This document shows, piece after piece, positions 16,260 to 25,073 of a stretch of DNA of 64,000 nt (within the stretch, counting starts at the first letter, position 1; every line of letters begins with the position of its first letter). The notes beneath the pieces are model-generated. The model searched no databases and had not been told where the DNA came from. It was given only the letters and a program-made list of their open reading frames with translations. This DNA is from Sphingomonadaceae bacterium OTU29LAMAA1. GTDB taxonomy: Bacteria; Pseudomonadota; Alphaproteobacteria; Sphingomonadales; Sphingomonadaceae. The stretch is taken from assembly GCA_024072375.1 (NCBI GenBank), contig CP099617.1:3231001-3295000 (forward strand), given 5' to 3'. The translations under genes were made by a program, and so were the position numbers.

Positions 16260-16934
16260 ATGATCCGTCGATCCATTCCCCTCGTCCTGCTCCCCGCCAT
16301 GGGTTGCGACGGGCAACTCTGGGCGCGGCAGGTGGTCGACCTCGGCGATGTCGCGCATCCCGAACTGGGCGACCTCACCGTCGACGATACGCTGGCGGGC
16401 ATGGCGGCGCGCGTGCTCGCCTATGCGCCCCCGCGATTCGCGGTCGCGGGGGTCAGCCTCGGCGGCTACGTGGCGTTGGAAATGGTGCGACAGGCACCGG
16501 AGCGGATCGACCGCATCGCGCTGTTCGGCACCCGCGAGACGATGCGGATGCGGCCCCGCACCGTGCGCGAGCAGGGGATGCTCGCGACCGCGCCACACGC
16601 CGACCCGATGCTGACCTCGATCATCAGCGGGCCGGTGCAGGCGATGGCAGAGCGGGTGGGGGCCGAGGTGTTCGAACGCCAGCAGCGTGCGTTGCTCGCC
16701 CGGCCGGATATCGGCCCTGCGATCGACGCCGTGCACGTGCCGACACTGGTCGCAGTGGGCGACCGCGACCGCATCTGCCTGCCGGACGACGCGCGAGCGC
16801 TTGCCGATCACATTCCCGACGCCCGCTTTCACGAACTGCGCCATTGCGGACATCTCGCGCCGATGGAGCGGCCCGGCGAGGTGACGATGCTGCTGCGGGA
16901 ATGGCTGCAATCTGGGGTCCGGCCGCCGTCCTGA
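16260..16934 (+). CDS. alpha/beta hydrolase
   Basis: 224-residue alpha/beta-hydrolase. The oxyanion region is at the N-terminus (LLPAMGCDGQLWARQ), the nucleophile elbow is GVSLGGY (serine near residue 66), the acid is in VGDRDRICLP, and the catalytic histidine is in HCGHLAPMERP. It is close to small esterases of the pimeloyl-ester/MhpC type. Located 39 bases after the CitMHS gene on the same strand, it probably belongs to the operon, perhaps freeing an acid from an ester, though no substrate can be named. Confidence 0.85.
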   Translation: MIRRSIPLVLLPAMGCDGQLWARQVVDLGDVAHPELGDLTVDDTLAGMAARVLAYAPPRFAVAGVSLGGYVALEMVRQAPERIDRIALFGTRETMRMRPRTVREQGMLATAPHADPMLTSIISGPVQAMAERVGAEVFERQQRALLARPDIGPAIDAVHVPTLVAVGDRDRICLPDDARALADHIPDARFHELRHCGHLAPMERPGEVTMLLREWLQSGVRPPS

Positions 16935-17056
16935 GGGCAGAACCCAATGATGAAACGGACGCAACATCATAAGGTATTGATACAGATCAACTACCGGAAA
17001 CAACGGCTTCTCTGATCGTTACACCGGCCTAACGAAATGGGGCCGCCTTGTTCATA

Positions 17057-19057
17057 ATGCATTTGGCTTTGGGGGGCTGCCTGAAGGCCCCTCCGATCGA
17101 TTTTGGCATTACGGCGGATTCCGGGGGCCATCTGGCCTATGTGATGGACGCAGCGCTGGCACAGGCGGCGCTGACGGACGTCGAGCAGGTCACGCTCGTG
17201 ACGCGAAGCTTCGCGGAGGAGAACCTGCCGTCGAACCACGCCATGGCTCGCGAAATCGTCGCTGATCGGGTGACGATCGACCGGATTGCGACCGACAGTC
17301 CACGTTATCTCGAGAAAGAGGCGCTTGCGGCCGAACTGCCGGCATTCTGCTCGGCGTTCTGTCGGTATCTCGATATGCTGCCGGTTTTGCCCGACGTCAT
17401 CCACGCGCATTTTGCCGACGCGGTCGTGGCAGCGATCGAGGCTCGCCGGCGCTTCGGGATTCCATTCGTCTATACGCCGCACGCGCTGGCCATCGACAAG
17501 CGTGGGCAAGGGCTGGGCGATGCGGGTCTCGACGCGCGGATCGCGGCCGAGCGACGGGCGATCGCGCAAGCAGACGCCTTGATCGTCTCCACCCATGATG
17601 AGGCCGACCGGCAGGTGCGGGCTTACGGCGTGGCGGTGGACGACCGCATCCGCTGCATCGCGCCGGGTGTGCCACAGCGCGAGAGCAACCCCGATGCTCC
17701 GACGTTGGTCGATCGGCTTGGCGAGATGGTCGACCGACCTGACCTGCCGATCATTCTCGCCATCGCGCGACCCGTCGCCAAGAAGAACCTCGCCGGTCTC
17801 GTCCGCGCGTATGCGGCCGATCCGCTGTTGCAGGCGCAGGCTAACCTCGTGATCCTTGCCGGGCAGGACGACGGCCGTGCTTCGGCGGAGGAACGTGCGG
17901 TGCGAGCGGACCTGCACCGGTTGTGCGCCACTCCCGCTTTGCGAGGTCGCGTCGCCCTGCCGGCGCGACACGACGCAGCCGATGTGACGGCATTGTACCG
18001 CCGCGCGGCGGCAGGCGGCGTATTCGTCAATCCGGCGCTGCACGAACCGTTCGGGCTGACCCTGATCGAAGCGGCGGAAGCGGGCGTGCCGGTCGTCGCC
18101 ACCCGCCACGGTGGCCCCCGCGAGATCCTGGCGACCATCGGCCACGGGCTGTTGGTCGACCCGCGCGACACTGCCGCCATCGCCGTTGCGTGCCGGGAGG
18201 TGATCGGAGACGCCGCCGCGCATGCTCGCTTCCGCGTCGCCGCTCTGGCGAACCATCATCGCTACGACTGGCGCCGCTATGCGGCCGAATCGGTAGCGGT
18301 CTACCGCAGCCTGCGAAGGCAGGCGGCGTTGCTCGCGTGCGATATCGACCACACGCTGACAGGCTGCGCCGCGAGTGCCGAAGCATTCTCGCAATGGCGG
18401 CGGGCCAGCGCATTGCACTTCGTCGTCGCCACCGGCCGATCGTTCGCCGAGGCACGGGCAGTGCTGGCGCAATGGCATCTGCCGGAGCCGGATGCCTTCA
18501 TCACCGATGTCGGAACGCGGATCATGCTCGTCGGGCCGGATGGCACGTGGCGGGCGTGCGACGCGTACGGACGGTCGCTGGATGCAGATTGGGATATGCC
18601 TGGGGTCCGGGCCGCGCTGGAACCACTGGATCTCACTCCCCAGGCGGAGGCGACGGCCGGTCCGCACAAGCTCAGCTTCTTCGGCGATGCGGTAGATGCG
18701 GCAGCTATCCGGACGGCGCTGTCGGCGGAGGGACTGTCGGCGCGCGTGATTTTTTCGCACGGACGGCTGATCGATGTGCTGGCACCTGCAGGCGGCAAGG
18801 CGGCAGCAATCGCAGCCTATGCGGCACGTGTCGGTCTGACGCTGGCGGATTGCATCGCGGCGGGGGATAGCGGCAACGATATCGACATGCTGGAACGCTG
18901 CGGCACGGCGATCGTCGTCGGCAATGCCGGTCACGAACTCGCCGGCCTCACGCCGCGCCCCGGCCTGTACCGGGCGAAGCGGCATCATGCCGCGGGTGTG
19001 ATCGAGGGGCTGGAGCGGCTGGGCCTGGCGACCCCTCCGTCGAAGATCGCCGCATGA
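17057..19057 (+). CDS. fused sucrose-phosphate synthase / sucrose-phosphatase-like enzyme
   Basis: 666 residues in two parts. Residues 1 to about 420 are a GT4 enzyme of the sucrose-phosphate-synthase group: DFGITADSGGHLAYVMDAAL at the N-terminus, HAHFADAV, YTPHALAIDKRGQGLG, ARPVAKKNLAGLVRAY and HEPFGLTLIEAAEAGVPVV. Residues from about 425 are an HAD-IIB phosphatase of the sucrose-phosphatase group: CDIDHTLTG with catalytic D429 and D431, GPHKLSF, and GDSGNDIDML around 603-612. Expected chemistry is a hexosyl transfer to a sugar phosphate followed by dephosphorylation, giving sucrose or a relative such as mannosylfructose. ATG 17057 was chosen over TTG 17048. First gene of a six-gene operon. 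Confidence 0.85.
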   Translation: MHLALGGCLKAPPIDFGITADSGGHLAYVMDAALAQAALTDVEQVTLVTRSFAEENLPSNHAMAREIVADRVTIDRIATDSPRYLEKEALAAELPAFCSAFCRYLDMLPVLPDVIHAHFADAVVAAIEARRRFGIPFVYTPHALAIDKRGQGLGDAGLDARIAAERRAIAQADALIVSTHDEADRQVRAYGVAVDDRIRCIAPGVPQRESNPDAPTLVDRLGEMVDRPDLPIILAIARPVAKKNLAGLVRAYAADPLLQAQANLVILAGQDDGRASAEERAVRADLHRLCATPALRGRVALPARHDAADVTALYRRAAAGGVFVNPALHEPFGLTLIEAAEAGVPVVATRHGGPREILATIGHGLLVDPRDTAAIAVACREVIGDAAAHARFRVAALANHHRYDWRRYAAESVAVYRSLRRQAALLACDIDHTLTGCAASAEAFSQWRRASALHFVVATGRSFAEARAVLAQWHLPEPDAFITDVGTRIMLVGPDGTWRACDAYGRSLDADWDMPGVRAALEPLDLTPQAEATAGPHKLSFFGDAVDAAAIRTALSAEGLSARVIFSHGRLIDVLAPAGGKAAAIAAYAARVGLTLADCIAAGDSGNDIDMLERCGTAIVVGNAGHELAGLTPRPGLYRAKRHHAAGVIEGLERLGLATPPSKIAA

Positions 19058-20187
19058 CGCGCCCGTTCGGTTATTTCGTCCATCATCAGGGTCGCGGCCA
19101 TGCCGAACGCTGCGCCGCGATCGCGCACGCGTTGCCGGTGGACCGGCCGCTGACGATCTTCTGCGCGCGCGACGACATCTTCCCGCCCTTGCCGGCTCAG
19201 GCGACGATCGTCCGCATCCCGTCGCTGTTCGAGCCGACCGGGGGAGAACTCGCCTCGGCGGACTGGGTGCCGACTCCGTCGACCTTGCACTGCGCGCCGC
19301 TCGGCTGGCCCGGCATCCGCGAGGCGATGGCGACGATGGCATGCTGGTTCGTCGAGGCGAACCCGGCGCTGATGATCTGCGACGTGTCGGCAGAGGTCGC
19401 GCAGCTTGCGCGCATCTGCAGCGTGCCGCACGTCAAGGTGCTGCAACACGGCGACCGCAGCGATGCCGGTCATCGTGCCGCCTATGATGGTGCGGCCGGG
19501 CTGCTCGCCGCCTTCCACGCCGATCTCGCGCAGCCCGAATGGGACGCCGACATGCGCGCGCGCACCTGCTTCGCCGGCGGACTCGGCGTTGATACGCGCG
19601 TGCCGGAGCGCGAACTTGCACGCCAGCGGATCGGCGTCGGTCCGGACGAAGAGGTGATCCTGGTCATGGCGGGCGGCGGCGGCGGCGGCTTCGGTCAGGC
19701 GCCGCTGGGCGTCGGTGCACGTAGCCGTCCCGCTGCGCGCTGGATGACGATCGGCCCCGTGGTCCGCGACTGGCACGCGACCGAGCCGACCAACATCGAG
19801 CATCGCGGCTGGGTGGACAATGCGGCCGATCACGTCGCCGCGGCGGACCTCGTCATCGCTTCTACCGGCAACACGACGTGTCAGCAGATCCTCGCCGCTA
19901 CCCGGCCGTGGCTGGCGGTGCCGGAGTGGCGCTATTTCGATGAACAGCATCGCAAGGCCGATGCGCTCGCTGCGGCCGGCGTCGCCTGCGTGCGCCCGCA
20001 TCTGCCGTCTTCCGCCGATGCCTGGACGCAGGCGATCGTCGAGACGCTGGTTACGCATCGACCCGAACGGCAGCGCGCGATGATCGCCGATGCGCCCGCC
20101 GCGGATGCCGCCGCATGGCTGGAGATGCTGGCTGCGCGGCTATGGCCGGAACGGGTCGCCATCGCCGATCCCGAACTTTCGATCTGA
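19054..20187 (+). CDS. glycosyltransferase, MurG/GT28-like GT-B fold
   Basis: 377 residues. The N-terminus YFVHHQGRGHAERCAAIAHA is the glycine-rich acceptor-side loop of GT28/GT1-type enzymes. The C-terminal donor domain carries VMAGGGGGGFG, then HRGWVDNAADHVAAADLVIA, STGNTTCQQILAATRPWLAV and PEWRYFDEQHRKADALAAAG, which match the nucleotide-sugar site of MurG-like proteins. It overlaps the preceding gene by ATGA. Likely transfers a sugar in the same pathway as the sucrose-phosphate-synthase-like enzyme; donor and acceptor are unknown. Confidence 0.78.
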   Translation: MTRPFGYFVHHQGRGHAERCAAIAHALPVDRPLTIFCARDDIFPPLPAQATIVRIPSLFEPTGGELASADWVPTPSTLHCAPLGWPGIREAMATMACWFVEANPALMICDVSAEVAQLARICSVPHVKVLQHGDRSDAGHRAAYDGAAGLLAAFHADLAQPEWDADMRARTCFAGGLGVDTRVPERELARQRIGVGPDEEVILVMAGGGGGGFGQAPLGVGARSRPAARWMTIGPVVRDWHATEPTNIEHRGWVDNAADHVAAADLVIASTGNTTCQQILAATRPWLAVPEWRYFDEQHRKADALAAAGVACVRPHLPSSADAWTQAIVETLVTHRPERQRAMIADAPAADAAAWLEMLAARLWPERVAIADPELSI

Positions 20188-20201
20188 CCGGAGTATCGCC
20201 C

Positions 20202-21122
20202 ATGTCCGTTTCCGTCGTTACGCTGGCCGGTGGCCGGCCCGATCATCTTCGCAACCTCGTCATCGGTCTGACCCGGCAGACGCAACCGCCGGTCGAACTG
20301 ATCGTCGCGGTTATCCAGGACAGTGCCTATGATCTTCCGGACGCACCGTTCCCGATCCGGCAACTGATGATCGCGGGCGGCGATCTGCCGCTCGCCACCG
20401 CCCGCAACGCCGCGGCCGGTGCGGCAAAGGGCGATTCGCTGATCTTTCTCGACATGGACTGCATCCCGACGCCGACACTGGTCGCCGATTATGCACGCCG
20501 GCTGGCCGAACTCGACGGATTGCTGATGGGCGAGGTGATGTACCTGCCCGGCGGCGCGACCGCAGGCACTTGGGACAGCGCGGGGTTCGCGGATGTCGCC
20601 GTACGCCATTCCGACCGGCGCGGGCCGCCGGCAGAGGGGATCGAACTGTGTAACGACTATCGCTGCTTCTGGTCGCTCAACTTCGCTATGCGACGCGATA
20701 CCTTTCTGCGCGTCGGCGGCTTTCATGAGGGCTATCGCGGCTACGGCGGTGAGGACACGGACTTCGGCAAGGTACTCGACACCGCCGGCGTGCCGATCGC
20801 CTGGATCAGGGGCGGGCTGGTCCATCACCAATATCACCCCCATCACATGCCGCCGGTCCACCATATCGACAGCGTCGTGCGCAATGCGCAGCTGTTCGAG
20901 ACACGCTGGGGCTACCGGACCATGGGACACTGGCTCTACGCCTTTCGCCTGATGGGACTTGTCGACGATGCCGAAGGCGCGCCGATCCGCATCCTGCGCC
21001 GCCCCGACGCCGACGATTTCGCGCTGACCGGGCAGCAAAGTCATCAGCCTTATGCCAATACCGCAAGCGTGATCCGGGTGCTGGAGGCGCGTGCGATGGA
21101 TACGGATCGCGTCGCTGCATGA
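20202..21122 (+). CDS. GT2-family glycosyltransferase
   Basis: 306-residue GT-A glycosyltransferase. Start MSVSVVTLAGGRPDHLRNLV at 20202 with GGAG upstream; the frame is open 29 codons further upstream but that part overlaps the previous gene. Motifs: ATARNAAAGAAKGDSLIFLD followed by MDCIP (the DxD position), and the galactosyltransferase-type C-terminal segment FHEGYRGYGGEDTDFGKVL with the catalytic ED. A His-rich stretch (VHHQYHPHHMPPVHH) follows. Fourteen bases downstream of the previous gene and overlapping the next by ATGA, so it is clearly part of the operon. Confidence 0.85.
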   Translation: MSVSVVTLAGGRPDHLRNLVIGLTRQTQPPVELIVAVIQDSAYDLPDAPFPIRQLMIAGGDLPLATARNAAAGAAKGDSLIFLDMDCIPTPTLVADYARRLAELDGLLMGEVMYLPGGATAGTWDSAGFADVAVRHSDRRGPPAEGIELCNDYRCFWSLNFAMRRDTFLRVGGFHEGYRGYGGEDTDFGKVLDTAGVPIAWIRGGLVHHQYHPHHMPPVHHIDSVVRNAQLFETRWGYRTMGHWLYAFRLMGLVDDAEGAPIRILRRPDADDFALTGQQSHQPYANTASVIRVLEARAMDTDRVAA

Positions 21123-22186
21123 GGATCGCGTTACTCGCCCATGTCCGACAGCGGATCGCACAACCGTTCATGGGCGGGATGGAGTCGCACAGCTGGTATC
21201 TGGCGGAGGGGCTCGCCGCACGCGGACACGATGTCGTGCTGTTCGCGGCCGGCGACAGCGACCCTCGCTTCACGATCGATCCGGTGATCGACCGGCATTA
21301 CGAACGAACGTTCCCCTGGGCGGAGCATCGCGGATCGGCGCCACTGATCGCGCATCTCGACGCCGGCTATGATGCGGCGTGCGATCGGATCGCAGCCGGC
21401 GGGTTCGACGTCGTGCACAACAACAGCTTGCACCGCTTTCCGATCGAGCCCGCGCGGACCGCGCGCGTGCCCACAGTTACCTCGCTCCACGTCCCTCCTT
21501 ATGACGCGCTGCACTGGTTCGTGAAGGCAAGCCCGGCGCCGACCCACCGCCTTACGGTGACGTCACACAGTCAGTTGTGCGCGTGGTTCCCCGACGGCCC
21601 GCCGCCCGAAGCGTCGGTGTTGCACAACGGCATCGATCCCGCCGCATGGCCGTTTGCCGATACCGGCAAAGGAGCGATCTGGTGCGGCCGGATCACGCCC
21701 AACAAGGGGACGCATTTCGCAGCGCAGGCGGCGCTGCGTGCGGACGTGCCGCTGACGCTGTTCGGGTCGATCGAGGACCCTGAGTATTTCGCGGCGGAGG
21801 TCGAGCCGCTGCTGGGGCCGAAGGTGCGTTACGGCGGCCATCTGGAGGGCGACGCGCTGGCGACCGAATTGGGCAAGGCGGGGGTGTTCGTTTTCACGCC
21901 ATGCTGGGACGAACCATTCGGGCTGGTCGCGATCGAGGCGATGGCCTGCGGCTTGCCGGTCGCGGCTTTCGATCGCGGTGCGGCACGCGAGGTGATCGGT
22001 GAAGCGGGGATGTTCGCGCCTGCAGACGATGTCGCGGCGCTGGCGGGAGCGATCCGGGATGCCATCACGATCCCCCGTACATCTGCGCGTGCGCGCGTCG
22101 AGCGGCTGTTCACGCGCGATATCTGGCTCGACCGCTGCGAGGGGCTGTATGCCGGGGTCTCGCAGGCGCGGCTGCTCGCGGCATGA
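21119..22186 (+). CDS. GT4-family glycosyltransferase
   Basis: 355-residue GT-B enzyme. N-terminal glycine loop PFMGGMESHSWYLAEGLAAR; C-terminal donor site WCGRITPNKGTHFAAQAALR, GGHLEGDALATELGKAGVFV and DEPFGLVAIEAMACGLPVAA with the E-x7-E pair. Joined to both neighbours by ATGA overlaps. Most like the bacterial sub-family that accepts UDP- or GDP-sugars for small glycolipids and exopolysaccharides; specificity not readable. Confidence 0.88.
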   Translation: MRIALLAHVRQRIAQPFMGGMESHSWYLAEGLAARGHDVVLFAAGDSDPRFTIDPVIDRHYERTFPWAEHRGSAPLIAHLDAGYDAACDRIAAGGFDVVHNNSLHRFPIEPARTARVPTVTSLHVPPYDALHWFVKASPAPTHRLTVTSHSQLCAWFPDGPPPEASVLHNGIDPAAWPFADTGKGAIWCGRITPNKGTHFAAQAALRADVPLTLFGSIEDPEYFAAEVEPLLGPKVRYGGHLEGDALATELGKAGVFVFTPCWDEPFGLVAIEAMACGLPVAAFDRGAAREVIGEAGMFAPADDVAALAGAIRDAITIPRTSARARVERLFTRDIWLDRCEGLYAGVSQARLLAA

Positions 22187-23091
22187 CGACGATCGATGTT
22201 GTGGCACGACAGCAGGCGGCGCTGCTGGCGATGTATCAACGCCACGTCGGCTTGGGCGACCGTTACGCGCTGGTCGACTTTCCCGATCACGCCAATGTCG
22301 GCGACAGCGCGATCTGGCTGGGCGAGGTGACGATGTTACGCCGCCTCACCGGCAAGGATCCCGATTACGTCTGCACCTGGGACGGCTTCGATATGGCGGC
22401 GTTCTGCGCCGCGAGCCCACACGGCACGCTTTTCCTGCACGGCGGCGGCAATCTGGGCGACATCTGGCGTCATCACCAGTCGTTCCGCGAGCGTGTCCTG
22501 ACGGAGGTGCATGGTCGATCCATCGTGCAATTGCCGCAATCCATCCACTTCCGCGATCCTCAGGGCATGGCCGCGTTCGGTGCGACGATCGCGCGACATC
22601 CGGATTTCCACCTCTATGTCCGGGACCGCCCCAGCCTCGAACTGGCGCGCGGGAGGTGGGATTGCCCGGTCGATCTCGCTCCCGACAGCGCCTTCGCCCT
22701 CGGGCGGCAGGTGCGCGGGGCGGCGGATCGCGGTATACTGATGCTGATGCGCACCGACGACGAACGCGTCGCGCACGATCCGGCGACGCTGGGTGAGACG
22801 GATGATGCCATGGTAGTCGACTGGTTGGATGATGGACCTTTGCCGTCGGTCCGCGGGGACGAGACGCGGGCGGATCATTACGGGCGGCTCGCCGCGGCGC
22901 GTGTCGATCGCGGGCTGGCGTTGCTGTCGCGCGGACGGCGGATCGTCACCGACCGGCTCCACGCGCATATCCTCGCGCTCCTGCTCGACATCCCGCATGT
23001 CGCACTGGACAATGACTACGGCAAGCTGTCCGCCTATATCGCTGCGTGGACGGCGCAATCGCCGCTGCTGGACCGCGCAAGGCGGGCATGA
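22183..23091 (+). CDS. polysaccharide pyruvyltransferase-family protein
   Basis: 302 residues of the polysaccharide pyruvyltransferase fold: FPDHANVGDSAIWLGEVTML at the N-terminus, TLFLHGGGNLGDIWRHHQSF, QLPQSIHFRDPQGMAAF, LYVRDRPSLELAR and, near the end, IVTDRLHAHILALLLDIPHV. These are the conserved blocks of enzymes that attach pyruvate ketals from phosphoenolpyruvate to sugars (ExoV, CsaB, WcaK types). ATGA overlaps on both sides. The presence of this gene means the operon product may carry an acidic pyruvyl group, an inference from family alone. Confidence 0.87.
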   Translation: MTTIDVVARQQAALLAMYQRHVGLGDRYALVDFPDHANVGDSAIWLGEVTMLRRLTGKDPDYVCTWDGFDMAAFCAASPHGTLFLHGGGNLGDIWRHHQSFRERVLTEVHGRSIVQLPQSIHFRDPQGMAAFGATIARHPDFHLYVRDRPSLELARGRWDCPVDLAPDSAFALGRQVRGAADRGILMLMRTDDERVAHDPATLGETDDAMVVDWLDDGPLPSVRGDETRADHYGRLAAARVDRGLALLSRGRRIVTDRLHAHILALLLDIPHVALDNDYGKLSAYIAAWTAQSPLLDRARRA

Positions 23092-24038
23092 CCCACGTCA
23101 GCCTGCTGCTGTGCACGCGCGACCGCGGCATTTCGCTAGATCGCACGCTGGCGTCGATCACCCGTGCCGCGGATGGATTCGACGGCTTGCAAGTGATCGT
23201 GGTCGACAATGGATCGATCGACGATACGACTACGCGGCTGGCGGTGTGGCGTGTGCAACAACGGTTCACGGTGACGATCGTGGAAGAGTCGAGGCCGGGA
23301 TTGGCCCGGGCGCGCAACGCCGGACTGGCACGAGCGACGGGGCGTATCGTCGCGATGACCGACGACGATTGCGTCCTTGATCGCAGCTTCTTCGCACTGC
23401 TGGTTCAGCGCTTCGCCGACGTGCCTGCGCCAATGGTGATCGGCGGCCGCATTCTACTTGGCGACGAGGCCGATCTGCCGGTGACGATCAAGGTGGAAGA
23501 TCATGCGATGCTCGCCTCCCCTGACGCGTTTCCCGGCGGCTTCGTGATGGGCGCCAACCTCGCATTCACGCGCGACGTCGTGGATCGGGTCGGGCCGTTC
23601 GACGAGCGCTTCGGCGCCGGCGCGCGGTTCGTAGCCGCGGAAGATACAGACTTCCTGTTCCGCGCGATGGGGTGCGGGGTCCCGGTCCGCTACGATCCGC
23701 ACTTCGTCGTCGCGCATCACCATGGCCGTCGGTCGCCCGCCGCGCTCCGCACTTTGCTCGCGGGCTATGCGTTCGGCGACGGCGCGCTTTACGCCAAGCA
23801 TATCCTCTACGACGCGCGGATCGTCCGCACGCTGTTCAGGGACATCGGCAACGTTGTCGGGGATTTGCGGGCGGGGCCACGGCCGTTCGAGTCGATCCGC
23901 TTTTTCCACGCCTTTCGGCTATGCAACATCGTCCGGGGTCTCGCAGTCTACATATGGGCCGCTATGCGCGAGAGGATGTCCGTCGCCCCCGCCCGGCGGG
24001 TACACAGGCGACGTCCGATTGCCGGACGATCAGCATAG
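23088..24038 (+). CDS. GT2-family glycosyltransferase
   Basis: 316-residue GT-A enzyme. The N-terminus HVSLLLCTRDRGISLDRTLA, the nucleotide site VDNGSIDDT, GLARARNAGLARATGRIVAM and the metal-binding DDDC are all present. The C-terminal half includes GPFDERFGAGARFVAAEDTD with the catalytic ED pair. Last gene of the operon; its 3' end overlaps the 3' end of the LacI-type gene on the opposite strand by 77 bases. The basic tail after about residue 295 is probably unstructured. Confidence 0.86.
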   Translation: MTHVSLLLCTRDRGISLDRTLASITRAADGFDGLQVIVVDNGSIDDTTTRLAVWRVQQRFTVTIVEESRPGLARARNAGLARATGRIVAMTDDDCVLDRSFFALLVQRFADVPAPMVIGGRILLGDEADLPVTIKVEDHAMLASPDAFPGGFVMGANLAFTRDVVDRVGPFDERFGAGARFVAAEDTDFLFRAMGCGVPVRYDPHFVVAHHHGRRSPAALRTLLAGYAFGDGALYAKHILYDARIVRTLFRDIGNVVGDLRAGPRPFESIRFFHAFRLCNIVRGLAVYIWAAMRERMSVAPARRVHRRRPIAGRSA

Positions 24039-25044
24039 GCTCCACTGGATGATCGCCGCCGCTATCGGTTTCTCCCGCCAGGATCGCCAGCAATTTGCCT
24101 GACGCCGCAGCGCCCATCTCACGAACGGGCAGACGCACGGACGTCAGATTGGGCCACATCCGTGCTGCCATCGGCAGATCGTCGAAACCGATGATGGACA
24201 GGTCGTCGGGCAAATTCAGGCCCCGCTCCCGCGCGGCCTGCATCACGCCGATCGCCATGTCGTCGTTCAGCACGAAGACTGCCGTGGGGGGGAGAGGTAG
24301 TTCTAGGAGGCGGTGGCCGGCGATGACGCCGCCCTCGAACGTATAGCCGCCCGCCACATCGCAGGCGGGATCAATCGCGATTCCCCGGTCGCGCAACGCG
24401 GTGACGAACGCCTGTCCACGTTCGTGCGAGGACAGATAGCCGACCGGCCCGCGGACGAGGGCGATGTGGCGATGGCCCAGGTCCGCGAGGCGCAACGCCG
24501 CCTGTCGCGCGCCCGAACGGTCGTTGCTCACCACCATGACCGCAGGCTCATCCAGCGGAGCGCAGGCGATACGGATGTAGGGGCAGCGGGTTTGGCGTAA
24601 TAGTGTCACGAGGCTCTCGTCTTCGGACAGCGGCGGCGGGAGGATGACGCCGTCCAGGCGCTGGCGTTCGATGAAGCTGCGGATATCGTCGAGCAGCGTC
24701 GGCGCCTCCTGCCGGCAGGGATGGACGACCAGTTCCATCCCCGCAGGCCGCAACACGTCCAGGATGCCGAGCTGCATGTTGACGACATAGGTGGGGCTGG
24801 GATTTTCGTAGATCAGGCCGACGAGGAACGACCGGCCGAGTGCCAGACTGCGCGCCTGAGGATTGGGGCTGAAGTGCAGTTCGCGGATCGCGCGCTCGAC
24901 CCGTTCGACCATTGCCGGCTTGACGCCGGTTTCGCGATTGATGACGCGCGACACCGTTTTCTTCGACACGTGCGCATGGTCCGCGACGTCCGTGATCGTT
25001 GCGCGCCGCTGCGGCACCGTCCGGCGCTTCGTGTCGTCTGTCAC
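23962..25044 (-). CDS. LacI-family transcriptional regulator
   Basis: 360 residues. The N-terminal helix-turn-helix is canonical (ATITDVADHAHVSKKTVSRV then INRETGVKPAMVERV), with the hinge helix FSPNPQARSLALGRS. The effector domain has the periplasmic-binding fold: VGLIYENPSPTYVVNMQLGI, GVILPPPLSEDESL, GFDDLPMA and a conserved C-terminal VRQSD. I start it at GTG 25044 because the residues before it do not belong to the family. No sugar-catabolic gene adjoins it: upstream is the LysR gene (29 bases away, same strand), downstream is the convergent glycan operon, so its regulon is probably elsewhere or includes its own promoter. Confidence 0.9.
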   Translation of the reverse strand: MTDDTKRRTVPQRRATITDVADHAHVSKKTVSRVINRETGVKPAMVERVERAIRELHFSPNPQARSLALGRSFLVGLIYENPSPTYVVNMQLGILDVLRPAGMELVVHPCRQEAPTLLDDIRSFIERQRLDGVILPPPLSEDESLVTLLRQTRCPYIRIACAPLDEPAVMVVSNDRSGARQAALRLADLGHRHIALVRGPVGYLSSHERGQAFVTALRDRGIAIDPACDVAGGYTFEGGVIAGHRLLELPLPPTAVFVLNDDMAIGVMQAARERGLNLPDDLSIIGFDDLPMAARMWPNLTSVRLPVREMGAAASGKLLAILAGETDSGGDHPVEPMLIVRQSDVACVPAGRGRRTSSRA

Positions 25045-25073
25045 TGCCCCGCCTGCTCCTTCGTTGCCCCTTC

